From NCBI GenBank assembly GCA_028285545.1, contig JANQPA010000115.1, positions 1 through 64,000 on the forward strand: a DNA stretch of 64,000 nt. Reading direction: 5' to 3'. The stretch is from Saprospiraceae bacterium (lineage in GTDB: Bacteria > Bacteroidota > Bacteroidia > Chitinophagales > Saprospiraceae). Positions 8,981-18,103 of this stretch are shown here, one piece after another; position 1 is the first letter of the stretch, and every line of letters begins with the position of its first letter. The notes beneath the pieces were generated by a model, which was given only the letters and a program-made list of their open reading frames with translations, did not search any database and had not been told where the DNA came from. A program made the position numbers and the translations under genes.

Positions 8981-9817
8981 ATGCTAAACATTCAAAAGAT
9001 ACTAATAGAGGCCTTTGTTAAGGAATTAAGTGAGTCATACCTGGAAACCTTCGGGATGCTAGACCCTGAAAATAGCCATATCATTTCATGGTTTGGCCGC
9101 CTATCACTCGAAATTATTTCGAATAGCGATCTACTATATCACAATGTGGATCATACTATGATGGTGACTTTGGTTGGACAAGAAATACTTAAAGGGAAAC
9201 ATTTGAGTGAAGGAGGTGTAACTTCTGACAATTGGCTACATTTTATGATAGCTCTTCTTTGTCATGATATTGGATATGTTCGAGGCATCTGTAAAGATGA
9301 TAATGGCGATATGTGTGCAACTGGTATTAAAGATGAAACTGTTGAAATCTCAAGAGATGGGACAGATGCTTTATTGGCACCCTATCACGTTGATAGAGGG
9401 AAACTATTCGTTCAAGAGCGATTTAGTCAAACGTCCTTTACCAAAATTGATGTAGATCAGATTTGTAACCATATTGAAATGACCAGATTTCCCATTCCTC
9501 AGGATAGTTTCCATCAGGATACCAAGAATTATGGAGGCTTAGTTAGAGCTTCAGATTTAATTGGGCAGTTAGGTGATCCACAATATTTAAGAAAACAACC
9601 AGCTTTGTTTTATGAGTTTAGCGAACTAGGGCTTACTAAAAAATTGGGGTATAAAACTCCTGGTGACATGAGGAGAGGTTTTGCAGGTTTTTATTGGAAG
9701 ACTATTCGTCCCTATATTCAAGATGCGCTACGCTACCTTCGTGTTACCCAAGAAGGGAAACAATGGATTGCTAACCTACATTCTCATGTTTTTGAGGTTG
9801 AACATTATGAAGAATAA
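8981..9817 (+). CDS. HD-domain metal-dependent phosphohydrolase-like protein
   Basis: This 278-residue protein carries HD/PDEase-type metal ligands: H54 and H58 in YHNVDHT, then H95-D96 in LCHDIGY, with later histidines in ICNHIEMTRF. HD proteins of this layout hydrolyse phosphate esters, often nucleotides or cyclic nucleotides. It resembles the small cytosolic HD metalloproteins described from cyanobacteria and others, but I cannot name a substrate. There is no signal peptide or membrane segment. It stands alone, with about 110 bases before and 210 after. Confidence 0.78.
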   Translation: MLNIQKILIEAFVKELSESYLETFGMLDPENSHIISWFGRLSLEIISNSDLLYHNVDHTMMVTLVGQEILKGKHLSEGGVTSDNWLHFMIALLCHDIGYVRGICKDDNGDMCATGIKDETVEISRDGTDALLAPYHVDRGKLFVQERFSQTSFTKIDVDQICNHIEMTRFPIPQDSFHQDTKNYGGLVRASDLIGQLGDPQYLRKQPALFYEFSELGLTKKLGYKTPGDMRRGFAGFYWKTIRPYIQDALRYLRVTQEGKQWIANLHSHVFEVEHYEE

Positions 9818-10031
9818 AAAATCCCTCAAACCCAATTTGGCAGACTTGATTTCACTGTGATAATCAGATACCTTACTTAGGAATTTTTCTTCCTTATAGT
9901 GGATACTATCAATTCTAATTGAACCTTCCCTTTTTAAGAGTGTACAGACTGTGGATTGAAGTTCTTTCCTTCAAAATTCATTGATATTATCATTAATTTA
10001 GCCAGGTAAACTTTTAAATTTCCTGATTCCT

Positions 10032-12497
10032 ATGCAAAACCTTTTACACCAAATCCTTATTGCTGCCAAGGGAGCGTTCCGTCATTTTATGAAAAACAAA
10101 GTCTATGGCGGCCTTAATGTTATGGGCCTTTCCATCGGTATGGCCTGCCTGATTCTGATCATGCTCTACCTGCATCAGGAGACCACTTATGAATCTTTCC
10201 ACCAAAATGCCAATCGGATCTATCGCCCCACCTACAAGTTTTCGAATCAGGGAGATTATGAGGTTCAGTTTGCTCGAATCCCTATGGATTATATCAATAA
10301 TTTGCCCCAGGAATTTCCGGAAATCGAGCACTTAATTCGATTTCAAAATCAAGAGCAGAAATACATCCGTATTGAAAACCAGCGGTTTAAACCCCAAAGA
10401 GCCTATGTGACAGATAAAGAGGTTTTTGAGGTTTTTGATTTGCCCTTCTTGGATGGAGATCCAGCCTCGGCCCTAACTAATCCTCACTCTGTTGTATTGA
10501 CCGAATCTACCGCCAAAAAGTATTTTTCGCGAACTAATGTTGTGGGTGAGCAATTATGGGTACTAGGTACCTGGTCAGAAGAAGAAGTACCTTATCAAGT
10601 TACGGGCATCATCAAGGATTTGCCTGCTAATACTCACTTGCCTATTGAGCTTTTATTTTCTTTTGCCAATCCAGAAGAACGTACTGGCTGGGCTTATGTC
10701 TATACTATGTTAGCTGAAGGCAGTGACATCAGCGCTGTGAATGCCCAAATGCCGGAGTTTATGGCAAAATATACAGATGGAAATGGTCCACAAAATGTTC
10801 ATTTTGAATTTCAAGCCCTATCGGACATCCACTTGACATCTCATCTTGCCCGGGAAATCAAACCAAATGGACAAATGATGTATGTCCGGATCTTTTTCTG
10901 GGCAGGACTATTTATCTGGATCATCGCCCTCATCAATTTTACCAATTTGCACATGGCTCTAAGTATGAATCGAAGTAAGGAAACGGGAGTGCGCAAAGTC
11001 TTGGGAGCAGCTAATAAGCATTTATTTATTTCCACTCTGGCAGAGAGTACGGTTTATAGTCTGACTGCCCTTCTCATTGGGAGCTTAATTGCTTTCTTGG
11101 TGTTCCCATATTTTAGTCAATTGATGGGGGTTCACGTTTTACCCCCCATGCTTTATTTTGGGCTATTGCTATTAGGTATTGCCATTTTGAGTGGCCTGAT
11201 AGCCGGAATATTTCCAGCCTTCATGCTAACCTCCATTCAGATTCTTCAAATTTTGCGAACCGGCAACAACTGGTCCATGCGAGGAAGTGCTCGTAAAATA
11301 AGCCTCAAAAGAGCCATGGTCACCATCCAGTTCTGTGCCACCATTATTTTAGTGGGTAGTGCTATTGCTGCCAACCTTCAGTTCAAATATATTCAGGAAA
11401 AAAATCTGGGTCTACAATCCGAACAGGTGTTGGTAATCCCCAATGTACCCGATCGAGTCACCAATAATTATTTAGTTTTCAAAAATCGACTGGAATCCTT
11501 ACCTGGAGTTCAACAAGTATCTGCTTGCATGCAGGTGCCTTCCAGCGAAATCAGGGATGTAGGCCCGGTAATGGTCAGAGGGGCTTCTGAAGATCCTGAA
11601 ACTGCTCCCATGATGGATATGCAAGTCATCGATCCGAATTTTATTAGGATGATGGACTTGAAATTATTGGAAGGGGAAGATTTTTCCCAAAAAATTAAAT
11701 TACAGGCTCCTCCAACCTTTGGAGAAGAATTGAATCCTACAAATTATCTTAATGAGAGTCCCCGCTCCTATCTGATCAATGAAACAGCCATGAAACAATT
11801 GGGTTGGCAGGAACCCAGCGAAGCGATTGGCAAAGAAATCAACTGGTCAATAGGTCCTTATGTACTGGCATACGGCCCTATTACCGGAGTTATAGCCGAT
11901 TATCATCAAGAATCCCTACGCAACAAGGTAGACCCATTGCTAATGTGCGTAGAACCTATTTGGCTTGGCAATGTGTTGGTTAAAGTCGAAACTAAAGACT
12001 TATCATCCACAATGGCAGGAATTGAAGGCATTTGGAACGACATGTTTCCCTACAGCCTGGAATATCAATTTATGGATGAGTTATTTAATGGCCTGTATCA
12101 ACAGGATCGGGTCCAATTAAAATTATTAGGCAGTTTGAGTTTAATCGCCATTATTGTCTCCTTTATTGGTTTGATAAGTTTGGTGGCTTTTGCTCTAAAG
12201 AGAAGAGCCAAAGAATTGGCCATAAGAAGGGTAATAGGTGCAGATCTACAATCTCTGGCCACCCTCATTGGTAGAGAGTATTTTTGGATCGTTAGTATTG
12301 CGGCCTTGATTGGCATTCCCTTGAGTTATTATGGGGTGATGCAATGGCTGCAAAATTTTGCTTATCACATGGATGTTTCTATTTGGATTTATGTTATTGC
12401 TCTAGGGACTATTTATGCTTTACTATTAGTCACCATTTATCTGCAAACCTTAAAGGCGACGGTTGAAAATCCGGTGAAGGCTCTGAAGGAGGAGTAA
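10032..12497 (+). CDS. MacB/FtsX-type ABC transporter permease
   Basis: This 821-residue permease has the Bacteroidota layout of two fused FtsX units: an N-terminal helix (about 20-42), a large MacB periplasmic core domain, three helices near 285-400, a second periplasmic domain, and three more helices near 690-810. The motif GVRKVLGA, and its second-unit counterpart AIRRVIGA, mark the two FtsX domains. Such permeases work with a LolD/MacB-type ATPase for lipoprotein or peptide export or for mechanical signalling. No ATPase gene adjoins it. It ends directly at the octamer array at 12498. Confidence 0.88.
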   Translation: MQNLLHQILIAAKGAFRHFMKNKVYGGLNVMGLSIGMACLILIMLYLHQETTYESFHQNANRIYRPTYKFSNQGDYEVQFARIPMDYINNLPQEFPEIEHLIRFQNQEQKYIRIENQRFKPQRAYVTDKEVFEVFDLPFLDGDPASALTNPHSVVLTESTAKKYFSRTNVVGEQLWVLGTWSEEEVPYQVTGIIKDLPANTHLPIELLFSFANPEERTGWAYVYTMLAEGSDISAVNAQMPEFMAKYTDGNGPQNVHFEFQALSDIHLTSHLAREIKPNGQMMYVRIFFWAGLFIWIIALINFTNLHMALSMNRSKETGVRKVLGAANKHLFISTLAESTVYSLTALLIGSLIAFLVFPYFSQLMGVHVLPPMLYFGLLLLGIAILSGLIAGIFPAFMLTSIQILQILRTGNNWSMRGSARKISLKRAMVTIQFCATIILVGSAIAANLQFKYIQEKNLGLQSEQVLVIPNVPDRVTNNYLVFKNRLESLPGVQQVSACMQVPSSEIRDVGPVMVRGASEDPETAPMMDMQVIDPNFIRMMDLKLLEGEDFSQKIKLQAPPTFGEELNPTNYLNESPRSYLINETAMKQLGWQEPSEAIGKEINWSIGPYVLAYGPITGVIADYHQESLRNKVDPLLMCVEPIWLGNVLVKVETKDLSSTMAGIEGIWNDMFPYSLEYQFMDELFNGLYQQDRVQLKLLGSLSLIAIIVSFIGLISLVAFALKRRAKELAIRRVIGADLQSLATLIGREYFWIVSIAALIGIPLSYYGVMQWLQNFAYHMDVSIWIYVIALGTIYALLLVTIYLQTLKATVENPVKALKEE

Positions 12498-12537
12498 GGT
12501 TATTGGGTTATTGGGTTATTGGGTTATTGGGTTATTG
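12498..12537. repeat. Octamer tandem array, 5 x GGTTATTG
   Basis: Five perfect copies of GGTTATTG start on the first base after the permease stop codon (TAA, 12495-12497). The unit in another phase is GGGTTATT, one base different from the GGGGTATT array at 17389-17428. It lies 52 bases before the racemase ATG. It is non-coding on any sensible reading and could change copy number by slippage. Confidence 0.9.
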
Positions 12538-12551
12538 GGAAAATACAGGGT

Positions 12552-12575
12552 TCTGCGAAATTTGCGAAATTTGCG
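12552..12575. repeat. Short nonamer tandem repeat (TGCGAAATT)
   Basis: About 2.6 copies of a 9-base unit TGCGAAATT lie between the octamer array and the racemase start. Together they make the leader of the racemase gene unusually repetitive. Confidence 0.65.
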
Positions 12576-12588
12576 TGAGAAAAAAACA

Positions 12589-13284
12589 ATGAAAAGAATC
12601 GGCATACTTGGAGGAATTGGTCCTGAATCAACCGTCCAATACTATAGGTTTTTAATTCAGCAATTTAAAGAGCGTCAATCGACAGAAGACTATCCAGAAA
12701 TTATTCTGCACAGTATTAATATGACTGAAATGCTTTCTTATGTCTTTTCTGAAGATTTAGATGGCCTGGTCTCTTTTTTACAAAAGCGAGTACAACTGCT
12801 TGAAAAATCTGGGGTCGATTATGTAGCCATGGCTTCCAATACGCCCCACCTTGTTTTTGATCAATTGGCAAATTCGGTACAAGTGCCCATGATCAGCATT
12901 GTTGAAGAAACATGTAAAAGAATTTCCAAAGCAAGCATCAAAAAGTTAGGGCTTTTGGGCACCAAATCCACCATGAGCAAAGGTTTTTATCAAAAAACAG
13001 GAAAAAGGCATGGTTTAGAAATCATCATTCCAGCGGAAGAAGCACAAGACTATGTTAATGAAAAATACTTTGGAGAATTGGTGTTTAACCAGATTTTTCC
13101 GGAAACAAAAAATCGCCTGATTCAAATTGCAAGGGAATTAGAAAACAAATATGGAATCCAAGGGCTCATTTTGGGAGGTACTGAACTGCCTCTGATATTA
13201 AAGCATGAAGATTTTAAGCAAATAAAAGTATTTGATACCACTCAAATTCATGTGAATGCCATTTTAGATAGGATGTTAGAGTAG
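12589..13284 (+). CDS. Aspartate/glutamate racemase family protein, catalytic Cys missing
   Basis: This 231-residue protein has the fold signature of PLP-independent Asp/Glu racemases: N-terminal IGILGGIGPESTVQYY, the first active-site loop A-S-N-T-P-H (82-87), and the second loop L-G-G-T-E-L (195-200). Family members use a cysteine pair, or Thr/Cys as in E. coli YgeA (Thr83/Cys197). Here the same positions are Ser83 and Gly197, so the second catalytic base is absent. It may be inactive, use another mechanism, or bind its ligand without racemising it. The ATG at 12589 is chosen because the open frame further upstream only translates the repeats. A decayed partial copy is at 17470-17592. Confidence 0.85.
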   Translation: MKRIGILGGIGPESTVQYYRFLIQQFKERQSTEDYPEIILHSINMTEMLSYVFSEDLDGLVSFLQKRVQLLEKSGVDYVAMASNTPHLVFDQLANSVQVPMISIVEETCKRISKASIKKLGLLGTKSTMSKGFYQKTGKRHGLEIIIPAEEAQDYVNEKYFGELVFNQIFPETKNRLIQIARELENKYGIQGLILGGTELPLILKHEDFKQIKVFDTTQIHVNAILDRMLE

Positions 13285-13354
13285 TTATTGTTGGTAAAAT
13301 AATTAGATTAGGGTATTAGAAGGTCCTTCTTTTCCATCGCCTAATTAAACAATC

Positions 13355-14929
13355 ATGAATAACAATTATACTTCCTTTGCTAAATCCTTGCTGGCAAGAT
13401 ACCTTTTTGTCATTGGATTTATTCTCCTATCTATCCTATCCAGTCCTGCTCAAAAAAATCTAAGCATATTATACACCAATGACATTGAAAGTGTATACGA
13501 ACCTTTAGATGCCTTTTGGAATGATAGCATTGATCTCATTGGAGGGCTTCCCTATCTAAGTACCCTTATTCAGCAAATCAGAGCTAAGGAAGAAATCAGT
13601 TTTTTATTTGATGCCGGAGATATATTTACAGGTTCTCTGTCAGCAGCTACGGAAGGCGAATTACCTTTTGATGTGTATAGTAGTATGGGTTATGACGCCA
13701 TTTGTTTGGGTAATCATGAGTTTGAATATGGTTGGGAGCGGTTATTACATGTCAAGCAGAGGGCCCGATTTCCAGTATTAAATTGTAATATATTTTATGA
13801 AAACACCTCCATTAACTTTTGTCAGTCCTATACTATTCTAGAAAAGCAAGGGATTAGAATCGGCCTAATTGGGTTAATGGGAATAGATGCCTTTATCAAT
13901 ACAATGAACCCTGCTCATAGAATAGGGCTTGAAGTTAAAGACCCAATTCCTATTGTACAAAACATTGTAAATGAGATTCGTAAGGAAGTTGACCTCATCA
14001 TTTTGTTAACCCATCAAAACAAAACTGCCCCCATGCAAACAGATAAAGAAGCAGACCCTGAAGTGCAGCGTGGATTTGATGAAGATTATGAAATGGCGGG
14101 AAAATTATCAGGTGTGGATATCATTTTTGGAGGACACTCTGATAATGGCCTTTGGGAACCTGTCGTTCATCCTAAAACGGGTACCTTAATATGTTTAACT
14201 TTTGGTCAAAGCAAATATTTGGGCTATTTAAATCTGAACATAAACGATAAGAAAATAAGTATCAAAGAGCATAGTTTGATCCCAGTGAATGCTGATGTAC
14301 TTAAACCTGACAAAAAGATAAATCAATTAGTACAACAGGTTCGCCAGGAAAATGAAGAGCTCACAGAAATCTTGGGTACTATTGATAAACCTGGATTTAG
14401 AAAATACAATCGGGAATCTTCTTTAGGCAATTTAATGGCTGATATGCTAAAAGAAATATCTAAAGCTGATATAGGGCTTATAAATTCAGGCGCCTTAAGG
14501 GCCGATTTAAATGCCGGTGACATTACTACTGAAGAGCTCTCCAATATTTACCCTTTTATCGACAAATATCACGTTGTGGAAATTGATGGAACAAAGCTTA
14601 AAGAGCTGTTGGAATACAGTTACAAATTACCTTATGGAATTGCTCAATTATCGGGAGTAAGCAGTAAATACAATTCGAAAAATCCTGTGGGTAAACGATT
14701 AATTGAAGCAAGCATAAATGGCATTCCTCTTGATGAATCTAAAAAATATAGGGTAGCTAGTACCGCATTTGTGGCAAATGGAGGAGATGGTTATTCGATA
14801 CTAAAAAATGGGAAATTAATTCATGCTAGCAGTAAAAGCCTGATTGAATATTTTATTGAATATGTGAAAAGTAAAAAGCGGCTAGCTTTACCAGCATTAG
14901 GAAGGCAAATTGATGTTTCAAGAAAATAA
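13355..14929 (+). CDS. 5'-nucleotidase/UDP-sugar hydrolase-like secreted phosphatase
   Basis: This 524-residue protein has an N-terminal signal region, a metallophosphoesterase domain (TNDIES, DAGD, GNHEFEYGWE, ILLTHQNKT, FGGHSDN) and a C-terminal 5_nucleotid_C domain (SSLGNLMADM, NSGALRADL, NGGDGYS). Such enzymes release phosphate from extracellular nucleotides in the periplasm. The first metal motif is usually D-x-H; here it reads D-I-E, and the last GGHxH reads GGHSD. These changes suggest an altered metal site or substrate. The gene is followed 45 bases later by the GH95 gene, possibly in one transcript. A second paralogue is at 22747-24288. Confidence 0.85.
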   Translation: MNNNYTSFAKSLLARYLFVIGFILLSILSSPAQKNLSILYTNDIESVYEPLDAFWNDSIDLIGGLPYLSTLIQQIRAKEEISFLFDAGDIFTGSLSAATEGELPFDVYSSMGYDAICLGNHEFEYGWERLLHVKQRARFPVLNCNIFYENTSINFCQSYTILEKQGIRIGLIGLMGIDAFINTMNPAHRIGLEVKDPIPIVQNIVNEIRKEVDLIILLTHQNKTAPMQTDKEADPEVQRGFDEDYEMAGKLSGVDIIFGGHSDNGLWEPVVHPKTGTLICLTFGQSKYLGYLNLNINDKKISIKEHSLIPVNADVLKPDKKINQLVQQVRQENEELTEILGTIDKPGFRKYNRESSLGNLMADMLKEISKADIGLINSGALRADLNAGDITTEELSNIYPFIDKYHVVEIDGTKLKELLEYSYKLPYGIAQLSGVSSKYNSKNPVGKRLIEASINGIPLDESKKYRVASTAFVANGGDGYSILKNGKLIHASSKSLIEYFIEYVKSKKRLALPALGRQIDVSRK

Positions 14930-14974
14930 GTTGGCACTATAAATAAGCTATTCCAAACGCCTAGAAATTGAACT

Positions 14975-17386
14975 ATGAAAGACAAATTTGTTCTACTCTT
15001 ATTCGTCTTAGCCTTCATCTACGCTTGTGAGTCGACTGATCAAAAGCCTGTTTACACATTATGGTATGAACAACCCGCCCAATATTTTGAAGAAACGCTA
15101 GTAATGGGCAATGGTAAAATGGGAGCAAGCATCTTTGGTGGCACAGCGATAGATTCCCTCTTTATTAATGATATAACCCTATGGTCTGGAGAACCTGTCA
15201 ATCCCAATATGAACCCGGATGCTCATCAGCATATTCCTGCCATCCGGGCTGCCCTGGAAAATGAAGATTATCGCTTAGCTGATTCGCTTAATAGATTTAT
15301 ACAAGGATCCTTTTCTCAATCTTATGCTCCTCTTGGTACCCTATATTTTGAATATGATCATGATCAATCAGCTGTTCAAAGCTATAAACGTTCTTTAAAT
15401 ATTAGTGATGCCTCATCAGAGGTTTCCTATCAAGTCAATGAAACTAAATATTCTCGGAAGTATTTCATTTCGCATCCCGATCAAGTAATGGCCATTCAGC
15501 TAAAAAGTGAGCAAGCCAATTTATTAAACTTCACCATTCGCTTTTCCAGCTTATTGAAATATGAGAGTACAAAAGAACGGAATACTTTAAAAATAGAAGG
15601 TTATGCTCCCTACCATGCCGAACCAAATTATAGAGGTAATATTGAAAATCCAGTTAGATTTGATAAAAATAGAGGCACTCGTTTTTCTCATTATATTTCG
15701 ATTAAAAATACGGATGGAGAAGTTTCAATGAGTGATTCCTCCATCACCCTTTCTAATAGCTCTCAGGCAGAAATTCTGGTATCCGTAGCCACAAGTTTTA
15801 ATGGTTTTGATAAAAATCCTGCAAGGGAAGGAAAGGATAATAGAAAAATGGCTGCAGAACAGTTAGCCAAAGCTTCCAGTCAATCTTTTGATCAATTATT
15901 AGATCAACATACTCAAGACTATCAATCCTATTTTGATCGTCTGAGTTTTCAATTGCAGTCACAGGACACCCTTGATCTGCCAACCGATCAAAGATTAAAG
16001 CGCTACTTCAATGGCAATCCAGACCAAGGATTAGAAGAGTTATACTTCCACTTTGGTCGTTATTTATTGATTTCCAGTTCTCGAACGCCAGAAGTACCTG
16101 CTAATTTGCAAGGCCTTTGGAATCCGTACTTGCGGCCACCTTGGAGCAGCAATTATACCGTCAATATCAATGTAGAAGAAAATTATTGGTTGGCTGAGGT
16201 AGCTAATCTTAGTGAATTACACCTTCCACTTCTTTCTTTTATTGAAAATTTAGCAAAAACAGGAAAGGTGACTGCTGAAACATTTTATGGAATTAACCGA
16301 GGTTGGGTGACCGCTCATAATACTGATATTTGGGCCATGACCAATCCAGTTGGTGATTTCGGGAAGGGACATCCAGTTTGGGCCAATTGGAATATGGGAG
16401 GGGTTTGGCTGAGCACTCATTTATGGGAGCATTACGCTTTTACCCAAGACCGCAATTTTCTTTCAGAAAAAGCCTATCCCCTGATGAAAGGGGCTGCTGA
16501 ATTTTGCCTGGACTGGATGATACAAGATCAAGATGGGTTTTGGATCACTTCTCCCTCTACTTCTCCGGAAAACCTATATTTGTTAGAGAACGGCTACCGA
16601 GGTGCCACCCTCTATGGTGCTACGGCCGACCTGGCTATGATTCGCGAGCTTTTTGCCCAAACCATTCGAGCTTCCAAGATCTTAGAAATCGATGAAGCTT
16701 TTAGAGATACCTTAAGTCAAAGATTAGATCAAATGTACCCTTATCAAATTGGTGATGCTGGGCATCTACAGGAGTGGTATCACGACTGGGCAGATGCCGA
16801 TCCGCAACATCGGCATCAGTCCCACCTTTTTGGTCTATATCCTGGCCATCATATTTCACCTAAACTGACTCCTGATCTAGCCAAAGCTTGTGAAAACACG
16901 CTAAACGTTAAGGGAGACAAAAGCACTGGCTGGTCTCAAGGTTGGCGTATTAATTTGTGGGCAAGGCTCAAAGATGGCAATCGGGCTCATAAACTTTATC
17001 AAGAATTGCTGAGCTATGTCGACCCGTCTGGGTTAAAGACGACTTACAGCAAGGGAGGAGGTACTTATCCCAATTTATTAGATGCCCACCCCCCTTTCCA
17101 AATTGACGGAAATTTTGGCGGTGCTGCCGGCGTCTTGGAAATGTTGATTCATTCTACAGAAAACTCCATTCAATTGCTGCCTGCCATCCCAGACTCCTGG
17201 TCTTCTGGCCAAGTTTCAGGGGTGAAAGCCCGAGGAGGTTTTGAGCTATCCTTTAAATGGGAAAATAGGCAAGTTCATGAGTTGAAAATTTGGAGTAAAA
17301 GGGATGCTAGAACTAATTTGATTTTTAATGGTAAGGAAAGGGAGGTTCAGGTTAAGGCGAATGAAGAAAAGTTGGTAGAGTTGTGA
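14975..17386 (+). CDS. GH95 family alpha-L-fucosidase-like glycoside hydrolase, lipoprotein
   Basis: This 803-residue enzyme has a lipoprotein signal peptide (IYAC, Cys18) and the GH95 layout: N-terminal domain opening YTLWYEQPAQYFEETL...GNGKMGA, then the (alpha/alpha)6 barrel with NINVEENYWLAEVANLSE, SPSTSPEN and, near the end, the hallmark YPNLLDAHPPFQIDGNFGG. GH95 enzymes remove alpha-1,2-linked fucose or galactose from glycans. The usual sequence before N-Y-W is Q-M; here it is E-E, so specificity may differ. It probably acts on the cell surface. The stop codon is followed two bases later by an octamer array. Confidence 0.92.
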   Translation: MKDKFVLLLFVLAFIYACESTDQKPVYTLWYEQPAQYFEETLVMGNGKMGASIFGGTAIDSLFINDITLWSGEPVNPNMNPDAHQHIPAIRAALENEDYRLADSLNRFIQGSFSQSYAPLGTLYFEYDHDQSAVQSYKRSLNISDASSEVSYQVNETKYSRKYFISHPDQVMAIQLKSEQANLLNFTIRFSSLLKYESTKERNTLKIEGYAPYHAEPNYRGNIENPVRFDKNRGTRFSHYISIKNTDGEVSMSDSSITLSNSSQAEILVSVATSFNGFDKNPAREGKDNRKMAAEQLAKASSQSFDQLLDQHTQDYQSYFDRLSFQLQSQDTLDLPTDQRLKRYFNGNPDQGLEELYFHFGRYLLISSSRTPEVPANLQGLWNPYLRPPWSSNYTVNINVEENYWLAEVANLSELHLPLLSFIENLAKTGKVTAETFYGINRGWVTAHNTDIWAMTNPVGDFGKGHPVWANWNMGGVWLSTHLWEHYAFTQDRNFLSEKAYPLMKGAAEFCLDWMIQDQDGFWITSPSTSPENLYLLENGYRGATLYGATADLAMIRELFAQTIRASKILEIDEAFRDTLSQRLDQMYPYQIGDAGHLQEWYHDWADADPQHRHQSHLFGLYPGHHISPKLTPDLAKACENTLNVKGDKSTGWSQGWRINLWARLKDGNRAHKLYQELLSYVDPSGLKTTYSKGGGTYPNLLDAHPPFQIDGNFGGAAGVLEMLIHSTENSIQLLPAIPDSWSSGQVSGVKARGGFELSFKWENRQVHELKIWSKRDARTNLIFNGKEREVQVKANEEKLVEL

Positions 17387-17388
17387 TG

Positions 17389-17428
17389 GGTATTGGGGTA
17401 TTGGGGTATTGGGGTATTGGGGTATTGG
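17389..17428. repeat. Octamer tandem array, 5 x GGTATTGG
   Basis: Five perfect copies of GGTATTGG begin two bases after the GH95 stop codon. Copy number and unit length match the array at 12498-12537, and the unit differs by one base. About 40 bases further on lies the racemase remnant, so array and racemase sequence occur together at both places. Confidence 0.9.
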
Positions 17429-17469
17429 AAAAAAGCAATATTTGAATTAATTGCAGAATTCCTGATTGC

Positions 17470-17592
17470 CTGGGACAGATTATGTAGCCATGGCTTCTAA
17501 TTCCTTTATCTTGTTTTTGATCAATTGGCCAATTCTGTTCAAGTCCTGATGATCAGTATTGTAGAAGAAACTTCTAAAACCATTTCAAAATA
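17470..17592 (+). pseudogene. Decayed internal fragment of the Asp/Glu racemase gene
   Basis: About 120 bases align by eye with the racemase gene at about 12811-12931. Shared stretches include GATTATGTAGCCATGGCTTC, CTTGTTTTTGATCAATTGGC and ATGATCAG-ATTGT-GAAGAAAC. One base is missing in the loop corresponding to A-S-N-T-P-H, which shifts the frame, and both ends of the gene are absent. It is a non-functional partial duplication sitting downstream of a matching octamer array. Confidence 0.85.
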
Positions 17593-17622
17593 GGTGGACT
17601 TCATGTGTATCTTCTATTGAAT

Positions 17623-18102
17623 ATGTTGCATTTGAAGACAATTTTTAACTATACTTGTGTCATAAGCCTTCCTAAAAAAAAACTAAATAATTTGAGAAAT
17701 GCGAATTTTTATAAACTAGAATTACGAAATAATCTCCCAATAAATTATATTAAAAAAACTAAAGCCAAGTTTAAACCTATTCCATTTATTTTAACATTTG
17801 GATTATTACATCACAAATTTGCCAAAGGAAAGAAGGTTGAACTTTATTTTACTCATTATTTAGATGAGTCAAAAATAAAATTAGTCTATTTAAAATCAAC
17901 TTCTGATTGCTCACTTCATTCTCTTCATAAAATAATCAATGAGTTAGAAGAATTTTGCAAACAGCATAATGTTAAAGAAATAAAAACTTTAGTTGTTAAT
18001 CCATATTTATCTAAAAACATCATGGAGAAATATGGGTGGATCTATGTTAAATCCAAAATGTTTATTGGAAAACTTTATGAAAAAAAACTTAACCAAAATT
18101 GA
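17623..18102 (+). CDS. Hypothetical protein, first gene of a three-gene AT-rich operon
   Basis: I do not recognise this 159-residue protein. GTG at 17605 is an alternative start; the ATG at 17623 is chosen. The protein is basic (many Lys/Asn codons, very AT-rich DNA) and has no signal peptide. The last 60 residues (ELEEFCKQHNV..., then NIMEKYGWIYVKSKMFIGKL) recall the final helix-strand part of GNAT acetyltransferases, where a Y/EKxGF motif is common, but the acetyl-CoA loop is not evident. The next gene starts one base after its stop, so the two are almost certainly co-transcribed. Confidence 0.6.
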   Translation: MLHLKTIFNYTCVISLPKKKLNNLRNANFYKLELRNNLPINYIKKTKAKFKPIPFILTFGLLHHKFAKGKKVELYFTHYLDESKIKLVYLKSTSDCSLHSLHKIINELEEFCKQHNVKEIKTLVVNPYLSKNIMEKYGWIYVKSKMFIGKLYEKKLNQN

Positions 18103-18103
18103 T

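Noticed and set aside
12511-12588. In-frame extension of the racemase through the octamer and nonamer repeats
   Set aside because: It only translates repetitive DNA; the ATG at 12589 gives the family N-terminus.
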